Shown: one piece after another, positions 56,934 to 64,000 of the stretch
How the letters are laid out: every line of letters begins with the position of its first letter
How positions within the stretch are numbered: the first letter of the stretch is position 1
Assembly: GCF_006443095.1 (NCBI RefSeq)
Contig: NZ_VFWZ01000002.1
Span: forward strand, 1,302,001 to 1,366,000
Direction of reading: 5' to 3'
DNA from: Aquimarina algicola
Lineage (GTDB): Bacteria > Bacteroidota > Bacteroidia > Flavobacteriales > Flavobacteriaceae
Length of the DNA stretch: 64,000 nucleotides
Made by a program: the position numbers and the translations under genes
The notes under the pieces: generated by a model
The model's input: only the letters and a program-made list of their open reading frames with translations
Told to the model about the DNA's origin: nothing
Databases searched by the model: none

Positions 56934-58379
56934 ATGCTTTTTAATTCTATTGATTTTGCAATATTTCTCCCTATAGTATTTATTCTTTATTGGTTAGTGC
57001 TAAATAAAGATCTAAAGATTCAAAATTTACTGATTTTAGGAGCAAGTTATATATTCTATGGTTGGTGGGATTATAAATTTTTGAGCCTAATCATTTTGAG
57101 TACATTAATAGATTTCTCTATCGGTTTGGCACTGAAAAAAGAAACTCAAAATAGTAGGAGAAAACTTTTTTTATGGATAAGTATTATTGCTAATCTTGGT
57201 TTTCTTGGTTTTTTCAAATATTATAATTTTTTCCTTACTAATTTTATTGAAGCCTTCTCATTATTTGGTTCTAGAATTGAAATTGCTTCTTTAGATTTAA
57301 TTTTACCTGTTGGGATCAGTTTTTATACTTTTCAAACATTAAGTTATACTATTGATGTCTACAATAAAAAACTCGAGCCAACCAATGATTTTATAGCTTT
57401 TGCAGCTTTTGTGAGCTTTTTCCCTCAGTTAGTTGCTGGTCCTATTGAACGAGCTAAAGATTTATTACCTCAATTTTATATTGGAAGAAATTTTAATTAC
57501 AATGATGCTGTTGATGGGTTAAAGCAAATTCTCTGGGGTTTGTTTAAAAAAGTAGTGATTGCTGATAATTGTGCAAAATTTGCAAATTTGATTTTTAATA
57601 ATTCAGATGATTACTCAGGAAGTACTCTAGTACTTGGAGCAGTATTTTTTACATTTCAGATATATGGTGATTTTTCTGGTTATTCTGATATTGCAATAGG
57701 TACATCACGTCTTTTTGGGTTCAAACTAACAAAGAACTTTGCCTTCCCTTACTTTTCTAGAGATATTGCAGAATTTTGGAGAAGATGGCATATTTCACTT
57801 TCTACCTGGTTTAGAGATTATCTCTATATACCTCTTGGTGGTAGTAGGAGAGGTACTTTAGGGAAAATAAGGAATACTTTTATAATATTTATCGTAAGTG
57901 GCTTTTGGCATGGGGCGAATTGGACTTTTATTTTTTGGGGGTTATTGAATGCTCTTTATTTTTTACCATTATTATTAACCAACAATAATCGTAATAATTT
58001 AAATGTTGTAGCTTATGGTAGAACTTTCCCTTCATTAAGGGAACTGCTATCAATTCTAATTACATTTTGCCTAACGGTTTTTGGTTGGATTTTTTTTAGG
58101 GCTAACAATATAGAGCATGCTTTTGATTATATTTTAACCATTTTCTCTAGATCATTATTTGTTGTTCCAAATTTTGCCAATATGAAAGAAGCCTTGATGG
58201 TTATTATTTTAATCATCTTTTTTGTTTTTGTAGAATGGAATGGAAGAGATAGAGAATATGCTATTGAAACCTTGGGAAAGAAGAGGAAATTTAAATACCT
58301 GCTATACTATGTTTTAGTATTTATGATAATCTTTTTTGGCAGTTTTGAAGAAAATCAGTTTATATATTTTCAATTTTAG
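56934..58379 (+). CDS. MBOAT family O-acyltransferase (AlgI-like)
   Basis: The 481-residue polytopic protein has the standard MBOAT opening (MLFNSIDFAIFLPIVFILYW), YIFYGWWDYKFL, GISFYTFQTLSYTIDVY, FFPQLVAGPIERA, the conserved RRWHISLSTWFRDYLYIPLGG block and the catalytic His at residue 326 in SGFWHGANW. MBOAT enzymes of this type pass acyl (often acetyl) groups across the inner membrane for polysaccharide modification. The SGNH protein gene follows 3 bases later. In alginate-type systems the membrane protein works with such a periplasmic acceptor-transferase. Confidence 0.92.
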   Translation: MLFNSIDFAIFLPIVFILYWLVLNKDLKIQNLLILGASYIFYGWWDYKFLSLIILSTLIDFSIGLALKKETQNSRRKLFLWISIIANLGFLGFFKYYNFFLTNFIEAFSLFGSRIEIASLDLILPVGISFYTFQTLSYTIDVYNKKLEPTNDFIAFAAFVSFFPQLVAGPIERAKDLLPQFYIGRNFNYNDAVDGLKQILWGLFKKVVIADNCAKFANLIFNNSDDYSGSTLVLGAVFFTFQIYGDFSGYSDIAIGTSRLFGFKLTKNFAFPYFSRDIAEFWRRWHISLSTWFRDYLYIPLGGSRRGTLGKIRNTFIIFIVSGFWHGANWTFIFWGLLNALYFLPLLLTNNNRNNLNVVAYGRTFPSLRELLSILITFCLTVFGWIFFRANNIEHAFDYILTIFSRSLFVVPNFANMKEALMVIILIIFFVFVEWNGRDREYAIETLGKKRKFKYLLYYVLVFMIIFFGSFEENQFIYFQF

Positions 58380-58382
58380 TTT

Positions 58383-59432
58383 ATGAAGTATTTTATTTCA
58401 AAGGTTGTATTATTTGTGTTGCCTGTTCTAATAGCCTTAGTCAGTGTAAATTATTTTGGTGATGCAGCACATATTTTTGATAGTAAATATGAAAAGAAGA
58501 TGGTTAGTATTATCGAAAAGAAAAAAAATATTACTAATATCTCTAATTATGATGAAAGAGTCTTCCAAAAAGAACTGATTACAACATTAAACTATAATCC
58601 TGATATAATCATATTGGGTTCCAGTAGAACCATGATGATCAATTCAGAGTATTTTCCAAATAAAATATTATATAATAATTCTGTTAGTGGTGCAAGTATA
58701 GAAGATATACTTGCAATTTATGAGATAAATAAGGTAAATAATAAAAACCCTAAAAAAATTATTATTGGAATAGATCCATGGTTGTTTAATGAGAATAATG
58801 GGCAAATACGTTGGAAATCAATTGAGCAGTATTATAAAAAATTTCATGGAGATTCTGACAAAATAGATTTAGACATAGCCAAATATAAAGAACTCATATC
58901 ATTCTCATATTTTCAAGAGTCACTATTGAATTTAATAGGCTCGATTACGGGTAGCAATGAGCTTAAAGAAACTACAAAAAAGTATAATGATAATGCAACT
59001 AAGCTTTTAGATGGTTCTTTGGTCTATGGTAAAGACTATCGAGAAAGAGATAAAGACGAAGTTGATAGAAAAGCCAAGTCATATGTCTTAGGAAAAATTT
59101 ATAGTATTGAAGGCTTTAGCTCTATTTCTAGCAAAATCTGGGAAGAGTTTGATAAACTTATAAAAGATATTAGGCAAAATAATATAGAAGTTGAGTTTTA
59201 TGTATTTCCATATCACCCACACGTATATGAAAAAATACATAAAGAATATCAGGCAGTACTAGAAGTTGAGAATGAAATTATAAGATACTCTGTTGAGCAT
59301 AATATTAAATTAACAGGTTCTTTTAATCCTCAAAAATTAGATATGGATGAGTCCTTTTTTTATGATGGGATGCATTGTAATGAGAGAGGTATTCAAAAGT
59401 TTATGGAATATTCCTTAAAACAAATTGAATAA
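58383..59432 (+). CDS. SGNH/AlgJ-like periplasmic O-acyltransferase partner
   Basis: The 349-residue protein has one N-terminal hydrophobic anchor (KVVLFVLPVLIALVSV). An SGNH-type fold follows: the nucleophile region IILGSSRTM (S80/S81) and a C-terminal Asp-x-x-His (D328, H331 in YDGMHCNERG). The central region has IIIGIDPWLFNEN. Placed directly after the MBOAT gene, it is inferred to transfer the acyl group onto the polysaccharide outside the membrane. A deacylase function is the alternative. Sequence similarity to named AlgJ/AlgX proteins cannot be judged by eye. Confidence 0.7.
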   Translation: MKYFISKVVLFVLPVLIALVSVNYFGDAAHIFDSKYEKKMVSIIEKKKNITNISNYDERVFQKELITTLNYNPDIIILGSSRTMMINSEYFPNKILYNNSVSGASIEDILAIYEINKVNNKNPKKIIIGIDPWLFNENNGQIRWKSIEQYYKKFHGDSDKIDLDIAKYKELISFSYFQESLLNLIGSITGSNELKETTKKYNDNATKLLDGSLVYGKDYRERDKDEVDRKAKSYVLGKIYSIEGFSSISSKIWEEFDKLIKDIRQNNIEVEFYVFPYHPHVYEKIHKEYQAVLEVENEIIRYSVEHNIKLTGSFNPQKLDMDESFFYDGMHCNERGIQKFMEYSLKQIE

Positions 59433-59434
59433 CT

Positions 59435-59442
59435 TATCTTTG
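59435..59442 (+). promoter_or_regulatory. Candidate -7 box before the Alg14-like gene
   Basis: TATCTTTG matches TAnnTTTG exactly, 2 bases after the SGNH gene stop and 26 bases before the next ATG. No -33 TTG is evident at 17-23 bases. Confidence 0.35.
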
Positions 59443-59468
59443 AGCACCTATAATAGTTGAATTTGAAG

Positions 59469-59936
59469 ATGAAAAAAGTGTTGTTTATATCAAGTTTGGG
59501 AGGTCATTTAGAACAGCTTTTAAGTTTACAGAAAGTGATAAACAATTATGATTCTTATATAGTTACAGAACGAAATTCTTCTACAGAAAAATTACAGAAA
59601 AACTATAAAAACATAAACTATTTACCGTACATATCGAGAAAAAACATTATACTTTTTTTGATTAATTACTTAAAGTGTACATTACTTTCTATTGTTTTTT
59701 TTTTAAGGATAAAACCAAATATTATAGTAACGACAGGAGCAGGATGTGTTATTCCTATGTGTCTGTTGGCTAAAGTTTTTGGAAAAAAGGTAATATTTAT
59801 AGAGACGTTTTCTCGGATAGATTCAAAAACATTAACAGGAAAAGTATGTTATTACTTCGCAGATGTTTTTATAGTCCAATGGGAAGATTTAAAAAAGATT
59901 TATCCAAAATCAATATTCTTTGGATCTATATACTGA
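59469..59936 (+). CDS. Alg14/PssD-like subunit of a split glycosyltransferase
   Basis: The protein is 155 residues from ATG 59469. A TTG four codons upstream is possible but unneeded. It starts KKVLFISSLGGHLEQLLSL, the Alg14-type GGHxxQ motif, and has a hydrophobic segment (LINYLKCTLLSIVFFLRI) that would tether the complex to the membrane, then IVTTGAGCVIPM and VIFIETFSRID. Alg14-type proteins recruit the catalytic Alg13-type partner, encoded 4 bases downstream. In Rhizobium, PssD/PssE act as a glucuronosyltransferase. The UDP-glucose dehydrogenase gene nearby fits such a substrate here, but this is inference. Confidence 0.88.
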   Translation: MKKVLFISSLGGHLEQLLSLQKVINNYDSYIVTERNSSTEKLQKNYKNINYLPYISRKNIILFLINYLKCTLLSIVFFLRIKPNIIVTTGAGCVIPMCLLAKVFGKKVIFIETFSRIDSKTLTGKVCYYFADVFIVQWEDLKKIYPKSIFFGSIY

Positions 59937-59940
59937 AAAT

Positions 59941-60423
59941 ATGATTTTTGTAACCTTAGGAAACCAAAACTTTCAATTCAATAGACTTTTAGAGAAATTG
60001 GAGGCTAGTATTAGAGATAACATTATCAACGAACAAGTTGTAGCTCAAATTGGAGAAACAAACTTTAAAAGTGATTTATTCGAAACCGTTAATTTTTTAG
60101 GGAAAGAGGATTTTGATAATTATATCACAGAATCCAGTTTTGTTATTTCACATGCTGGAACCGGATCAATAATCAGTTGTCTCAAAAAAAGAAAAAAAAT
60201 AATTGTAGCAGCAAGGCAATCCAGTTTTGGTGAACATATTGATGATCATCAAATAGAAATTTTAAATGCGTTTGTTGAGAAAAAATTAATAATCGGATTA
60301 AATAATGATCTCAGTGATTTTCAAGATAAGATCAATAAAATCGAAGAAATTAAATTAGAAACATTTAAATCAAACAATCAAATATTTAATGAAAAACTAA
60401 TAAGTATAATCGATGGGTTTTAA
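59941..60423 (+). CDS. Alg13/PssE-like catalytic subunit of a split glycosyltransferase
   Basis: The protein is 160 residues from ATG 59941. An in-frame ATG at 59920 overlaps the previous gene, and MIFVTLGNQ at 59941 is the typical family start. The UDP-sugar binding half shows VISHAGTGSIISCL (GT28 C-terminal motif) and GEHIDDHQIEI. Together with the Alg14-like protein it forms one GT-B glycosyltransferase. Which sugar it adds is unknown. Confidence 0.88.
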   Translation: MIFVTLGNQNFQFNRLLEKLEASIRDNIINEQVVAQIGETNFKSDLFETVNFLGKEDFDNYITESSFVISHAGTGSIISCLKKRKKIIVAARQSSFGEHIDDHQIEILNAFVEKKLIIGLNNDLSDFQDKINKIEEIKLETFKSNNQIFNEKLISIIDGF

Positions 60424-60552
60424 TCAATTTATAAGTAAACTAGTTTGTTTTCAATGCTTGTAATTCTTGAAATTAAATTAGAATACTATTTTTTACTCAT
60501 ATATAGATTATCTCTTATTTTTAAAATGTTAGATTAAAAAATAAAATAAACA

Positions 60553-61866
60553 ATGAAAATATCAGTAATAGGAACAGGGTATGTAGGTTTAGTAACAGGA
60601 ACCTGTTTGGCAGAAACAGGAAATGAAGTAGTTTGTGTTGATATTGATGCAGAGAAAGTACAAAAAATGAAAGATGGTGAAGTACCTATCTATGAACCTC
60701 ATTTGGATGTGCTTTTTGATAGGAATTTAAAAGCAAAAAGATTGAACTTTACAACTTCTCTAGAAGAAGGATTACAGTATGGAGAGATTATTTTTCTCGC
60801 ACTTCCTACTCCTGAGGACGAAGATGGTTCGGCAGACCTATCTTATGTATTGGGGGTAGCAGATGATATTGGAAAAAAGATTAGTGAGTATAAGGTTATC
60901 GTAGATAAAAGCACAGTTCCTGTTGGCACTTCTGAAAAAGTAAAAGAGGTTATCCAAAAAAATGCAAAATGTGACTTTGATGTAGTTTCCAATCCAGAAT
61001 TTCTTAGAGAAGGTTTTGCAGTAGATGACTTTCTAAAACCTGAACGAATTGTTATAGGTTCAAGTTCTGAAAAAGCAATTGAACTTATGAAAAAGTTATA
61101 TAAACCATTTGTTAGATCCGGTAATCCAATTATTGTAATGGATGAAAAATCTGCAGAACTTACTAAGTATGCTGCGAATTCTTTTTTGGCAACCAAAATT
61201 ACATTTATGAATGAAATTGCCAATTATTGTGAAAAAGTAGGTGCTGATGTAGATATGGTAAGACGTGGTATGGGAACGGATTCTAGAATCGGGAAAAGAT
61301 TTTTATTTCCCGGAATTGGTTACGGAGGGTCTTGTTTTCCAAAAGATGTTAAGGCATTACACAAATCAGGAAGAGAAGTAGATTATGATTTTCAAATTCT
61401 TGATGCTGTAATTGATGTAAATCAAAAGCAAAAAACAATTCTTCTGCCAAAAATACAAGCTTTTTTCAATCACCAGCTAAAAGATAAAAAGTTTGCTGTA
61501 TGGGGATTAGCATTTAAACCAGAAACAGATGACATAAGAGAAGCTCCTGCTTTATATCTTATCGACGAGTTATTAAAAGAAGGCGCAGAAATAACTGCTT
61601 TTGATCCTGAAGCTATGGATAATGTTGCACGTAAATATTCTGATCATATAACTTTTTCAAAAAGCATGTATGATACCTTAGACGGTGCAGATGCATTAAT
61701 AATATGTACAGAGTGGAGTATTTTTAGAACACCAGATTTTGGTAAAGTCAAAAAAAGTCTTTCTAATAATGTTATCTTTGATGGAAGAAACCTTTATGAT
61801 ATTCAAGATGTTGAAAATGAAGGGATTTCTTATTACTCAATAGGAAGAAAAGATGTAAAAATATAA
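60553..61866 (+). CDS. ugd: UDP-glucose 6-dehydrogenase
   Basis: The 437-residue enzyme has the NAD loop [43 protein letters not shown], and the catalytic Cys at residue 261 in [10 protein letters not shown], then [18 protein letters not shown]. It oxidises UDP-glucose twice to UDP-glucuronate. A 129-base gap precedes it without a clear promoter. The UDP-glucuronate decarboxylase gene starts one base after the stop codon, so the products are directly linked. Confidence 0.96.
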   Translation: MKISVIGTGYVGLVTGTCLAETGNEVVCVDIDAEKVQKMKDGEVPIYEPHLDVLFDRNLKAKRLNFTTSLEEGLQYGEIIFLALPTPEDEDGSADLSYVLGVADDIGKKISEYKVIVDKSTVPVGTSEKVKEVIQKNAKCDFDVVSNPEFLREGFAVDDFLKPERIVIGSSSEKAIELMKKLYKPFVRSGNPIIVMDEKSAELTKYAANSFLATKITFMNEIANYCEKVGADVDMVRRGMGTDSRIGKRFLFPGIGYGGSCFPKDVKALHKSGREVDYDFQILDAVIDVNQKQKTILLPKIQAFFNHQLKDKKFAVWGLAFKPETDDIREAPALYLIDELLKEGAEITAFDPEAMDNVARKYSDHITFSKSMYDTLDGADALIICTEWSIFRTPDFGKVKKSLSNNVIFDGRNLYDIQDVENEGISYYSIGRKDVKI

Positions 61867-61867
61867 A

Positions 61868-62845
61868 ATGCAAAAAGTTCTAATTACAGGAGCAGCAGGG
61901 TTTTTGGGTTCACACCTTTGTGATCGTTTTATAAAAGAAGGTTTTCGAGTTATCGGTATGGATAATTTGATTACCGGAGATTTAAAAAATATAGAACATC
62001 TTTTTAAGCTACAAAACTTTGAATTTTATCATCATGATGTAACAAAGTTTGTTCATATACCCGGTGATTTAGATTACATACTTCATTTTGCTTCTCCTGC
62101 AAGTCCAATTGATTATTTGAAGATTCCTATCCAAACATTAAAGGTTGGTTCACTAGGAACACATAACTTGCTTGGTCTTGCCAAAGAAAAAAAAGCAAGG
62201 ATTCTTATTGCGTCAACTAGTGAAGTTTATGGAGACCCTTTAGTTCATCCACAAAATGAAGATTACTACGGAAATGTAAATACAATCGGTCCTAGAGGGG
62301 TTTATGACGAAGCCAAACGATTTCAGGAATCTATTACAATGGCTTATCATACATATCATGGATTAGAAACCAGAATTGTTAGAATTTTTAATACTTATGG
62401 TCCTAGAATGCGGCTTAACGATGGTAGAGTTGTCCCAGCCTTTATTGGTCAGGCTTTGAGAGGAGAGGACCTAACAGTGTTTGGAGATGGCTCTCAGACT
62501 CGTTCTTTTTGCTATGTAGATGATTTGGTAGAGGGAGTTTATAAACTATTATTTAGTGACTATATATACCCTATAAATATTGGTAATCCAGATGAAATTA
62601 CTATAAAAGAATTTGCAGAAGAAATTATTAAGCTTACAAATACTACACAAAAGATCATTTACAAAGAATTACCCATTAATGATCCTCTACAAAGGCAACC
62701 CGATATTTCTAAAGCAAGAAAGATATTGAATTGGGAAGCAAAAATAAAACGAACTGAAGGTATGAGTAAAACATTAGAATACTTTAAAAAGTTTTCTAAA
62801 GAAGAACTTGCAAGGAGTGAACATAGAAACTTCTTGAAAAATTAA
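61868..62845 (+). CDS. UDP-glucuronate decarboxylase (UDP-xylose synthase)
   Basis: The 325-residue extended SDR has [58 protein letters not shown] with the catalytic Tyr-x-x-x-Lys, [21 protein letters not shown] (split here only by description) and [12 protein letters not shown]. The HFASPASP and PIQTL motifs mark UXS-type enzymes rather than epimerases. It converts UDP-glucuronate to UDP-xylose (possibly via or to the 4-keto pentose). Direct adjacency to ugd supports this. Confidence 0.93.
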   Translation: MQKVLITGAAGFLGSHLCDRFIKEGFRVIGMDNLITGDLKNIEHLFKLQNFEFYHHDVTKFVHIPGDLDYILHFASPASPIDYLKIPIQTLKVGSLGTHNLLGLAKEKKARILIASTSEVYGDPLVHPQNEDYYGNVNTIGPRGVYDEAKRFQESITMAYHTYHGLETRIVRIFNTYGPRMRLNDGRVVPAFIGQALRGEDLTVFGDGSQTRSFCYVDDLVEGVYKLLFSDYIYPINIGNPDEITIKEFAEEIIKLTNTTQKIIYKELPINDPLQRQPDISKARKILNWEAKIKRTEGMSKTLEYFKKFSKEELARSEHRNFLKN

Positions 62846-62850
62846 TATTA

Positions 62851-64000
62851 ATGAATAGTAGAGCAGGTAGATATTCTATATATATAAAACCTCTTTTTGG
62901 GTTAATAGATTTATTTTTATTGAACAGTATTGTTGCTTTTTTTCAAACGAATATTGATCAAAAACTACTTTTTTCTTTTTACATATCAATTTTTTGGATT
63001 GTCCTTTCTATAAAAAATAAATTTTATGATATAAAGCGATTTTCTAGAGTTGTGCAGGTTTTGGCTTCTATTATAAGACAGTTCCTAATTTTTGCACTTA
63101 TTCTTTATGCATTTATAGGCTTTTTCAAACAATCCAATATTAGTAGATTAGAAATGGGTAAATATTTTTTATCCATCCTAGTTCTGGTAACATTCTTTAA
63201 GTTTCTGTTCTTATATTTCTTATCCAAATATAGAGGCGTTTTTGGCGGTAACATTAGAAAAGTTGTCATCATTGGAAATAACAAAAAGACAGAACAATTA
63301 ATCAAGTTTTTTTCAGAAAAACCAGAATCTGGCTATAGATTTCAAAAGAAATTTTGTGTTAAAGAAGAAGATTTTGAATGGGATCGATGCTTTGATTATA
63401 TTATTGATAATGATATTGATGAAGTGTATTGTTCGGTTGCAGAATTGACAAATAATCAATTAAGAGATATTGTTAATTTCACAGAGAATAATCTTAAAAT
63501 ATTAAAGTTTATACCCGATAATAAAGATATTTTTACTAAAAAACTAGTCTTTAATTATTATGGGTATATACCAATATTGTCTTTTAGAGAAATACCATTA
63601 GATGATTCTATTAACAAGTTTGCAAAGAGAAGCTTTGACATTATTCTAGCAACGATTGTTTTGGTAGGAATCTTATCTTGGCTGACTCCACTAATTGCAT
63701 TATTAATTCAATTAGAATCAAGAGGTCCGGTTTTTTTTAAACAAAAGCGTAACGGGTTAGACTATAGAGAGTTTTATTGTTTCAAATACAGATCTATGAA
63801 GCCTAGTACAAGTCACAATCAAGCGACAAAAGGAGATGCCAGAGTAACTAGGGTTGGTAAGTTTATCAGACGAACAAGTATAGATGAATTACCACAATTT
63901 TTAAATGTGCTCAAGGGTGATATGTCTGTAGTAGGACCAAGACCTCACATGGTTAAACATAATGAAGAATTTGCACAACGTGTAGATAAATTTATGGTAC
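62851..64000 (+). CDS. WcaJ-type initiating undecaprenyl-phosphate sugar phosphotransferase (3' partial)
   Basis: The reading frame is open from ATG 62851 to the window end, giving about 383 visible residues and no stop. The N-terminal part has four hydrophobic segments in the first 130 residues, then a soluble CoA-binding-like domain (RKVVIIGNNKKTEQ). From about residue 265 comes the bacterial sugar transferase domain: KRSFDIILATIVLVGI membrane re-entrant helix, RGPVFFKQKRNG, FYCFKYRSM, RVTRVGKFIRRTSIDELPQ and SVVGPRPHM. This polytopic type starts repeat-unit assembly by moving a sugar-1-phosphate onto undecaprenyl phosphate. It starts 5 bases after the preceding gene. Only the end of the catalytic domain is missing. 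Confidence 0.93.
   Translation, partial: MNSRAGRYSIYIKPLFGLIDLFLLNSIVAFFQTNIDQKLLFSFYISIFWIVLSIKNKFYDIKRFSRVVQVLASIIRQFLIFALILYAFIGFFKQSNISRLEMGKYFLSILVLVTFFKFLFLYFLSKYRGVFGGNIRKVVIIGNNKKTEQLIKFFSEKPESGYRFQKKFCVKEEDFEWDRCFDYIIDNDIDEVYCSVAELTNNQLRDIVNFTENNLKILKFIPDNKDIFTKKLVFNYYGYIPILSFREIPLDDSINKFAKRSFDIILATIVLVGILSWLTPLIALLIQLESRGPVFFKQKRNGLDYREFYCFKYRSMKPSTSHNQATKGDARVTRVGKFIRRTSIDELPQFLNVLKGDMSVVGPRPHMVKHNEEFAQRVDKFMV

Overview
This 64-kb window is AT-rich DNA from a gliding Bacteroidota, almost certainly a marine member of the Flavobacteriaceae; the genus is not decidable by eye, with Aquimarina-like only a guess. The reasons are PorP/SprF partner proteins and giant surface proteins ending in type B type IX secretion (T9SS) sorting domains, flavobacterial -7 promoter boxes (TAnnTTTG), no obvious Shine-Dalgarno sequences, and family-specific proteins such as a DUF4837-type lipoprotein.

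Layout. (1) 1-18.2 kb: two consecutive adhesin plus SprF pairs. The first is an Ig-like adhesin (5' end outside the window) with a 1,334-residue SprF-like protein that carries a very long repetitive coiled coil and two SPOR-like modules. The second is a 3,749-residue SprB-like adhesin with an ordinary 318-residue SprF. (2) 18.2-24.6 kb: housekeeping genes, namely a DoxX-like membrane protein, DNA polymerase III delta', phosphoglycerate kinase, an MltD-like lytic transglycosylase with two LysM domains and a DUF4837-type lipoprotein. (3) 24.6-29.8 kb: a tandem duplication of an approximately 800-residue macroglobulin-like/TonB-plug-like exported protein, including its upstream region. (4) 29.9-36.6 kb: Tex, TatA (divergent), an M23 peptidase, a GH3-family protein and an uncharacterised protein with a nucleosidase-like C-terminus.

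(5) 36.6 kb to the window end: one large surface polysaccharide locus, all on the plus strand. It opens with a Wzz-like chain-length protein and mannose-6-phosphate isomerase. The four dTDP-L-rhamnose genes follow. Next is a ten-gene nonulosonic (sialic-acid-like) block of legionaminate type: 4,6-dehydratase, aminotransferase, N-acyltransferase, NeuB, NeuC, a CBS-fused sugar-1-phosphate nucleotidyltransferase, a CMP-sugar synthetase, and a HisF-like/HisH-like/PP-loop amidotransferase trio that predicts an acetamidino-modified sugar. Then come a Wzx flippase, a candidate sialyltransferase-like enzyme, two polymerase/ligase-like membrane proteins, an MBOAT acyltransferase with an SGNH partner, an Alg14/Alg13-type split glycosyltransferase, UDP-glucose dehydrogenase, UDP-glucuronate decarboxylase and a WcaJ-type initiating phosphoglycosyltransferase cut by the window end.

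Read together, the locus would make a Wzx/Wzy-type polymer with L-rhamnose, glucuronate and/or xylose, O-acyl groups and an amidino-modified nonulosonic acid. The most unusual observations are a 2,878-residue lysine-free stretch in the giant adhesin, the SprF protein fused to a repeat-expanded coiled coil, the mosaic tandem paralogues, and the HisF-like protein whose second catalytic Asp is replaced by Glu. No tRNA, rRNA, CRISPR array, insertion sequence or prophage was seen.
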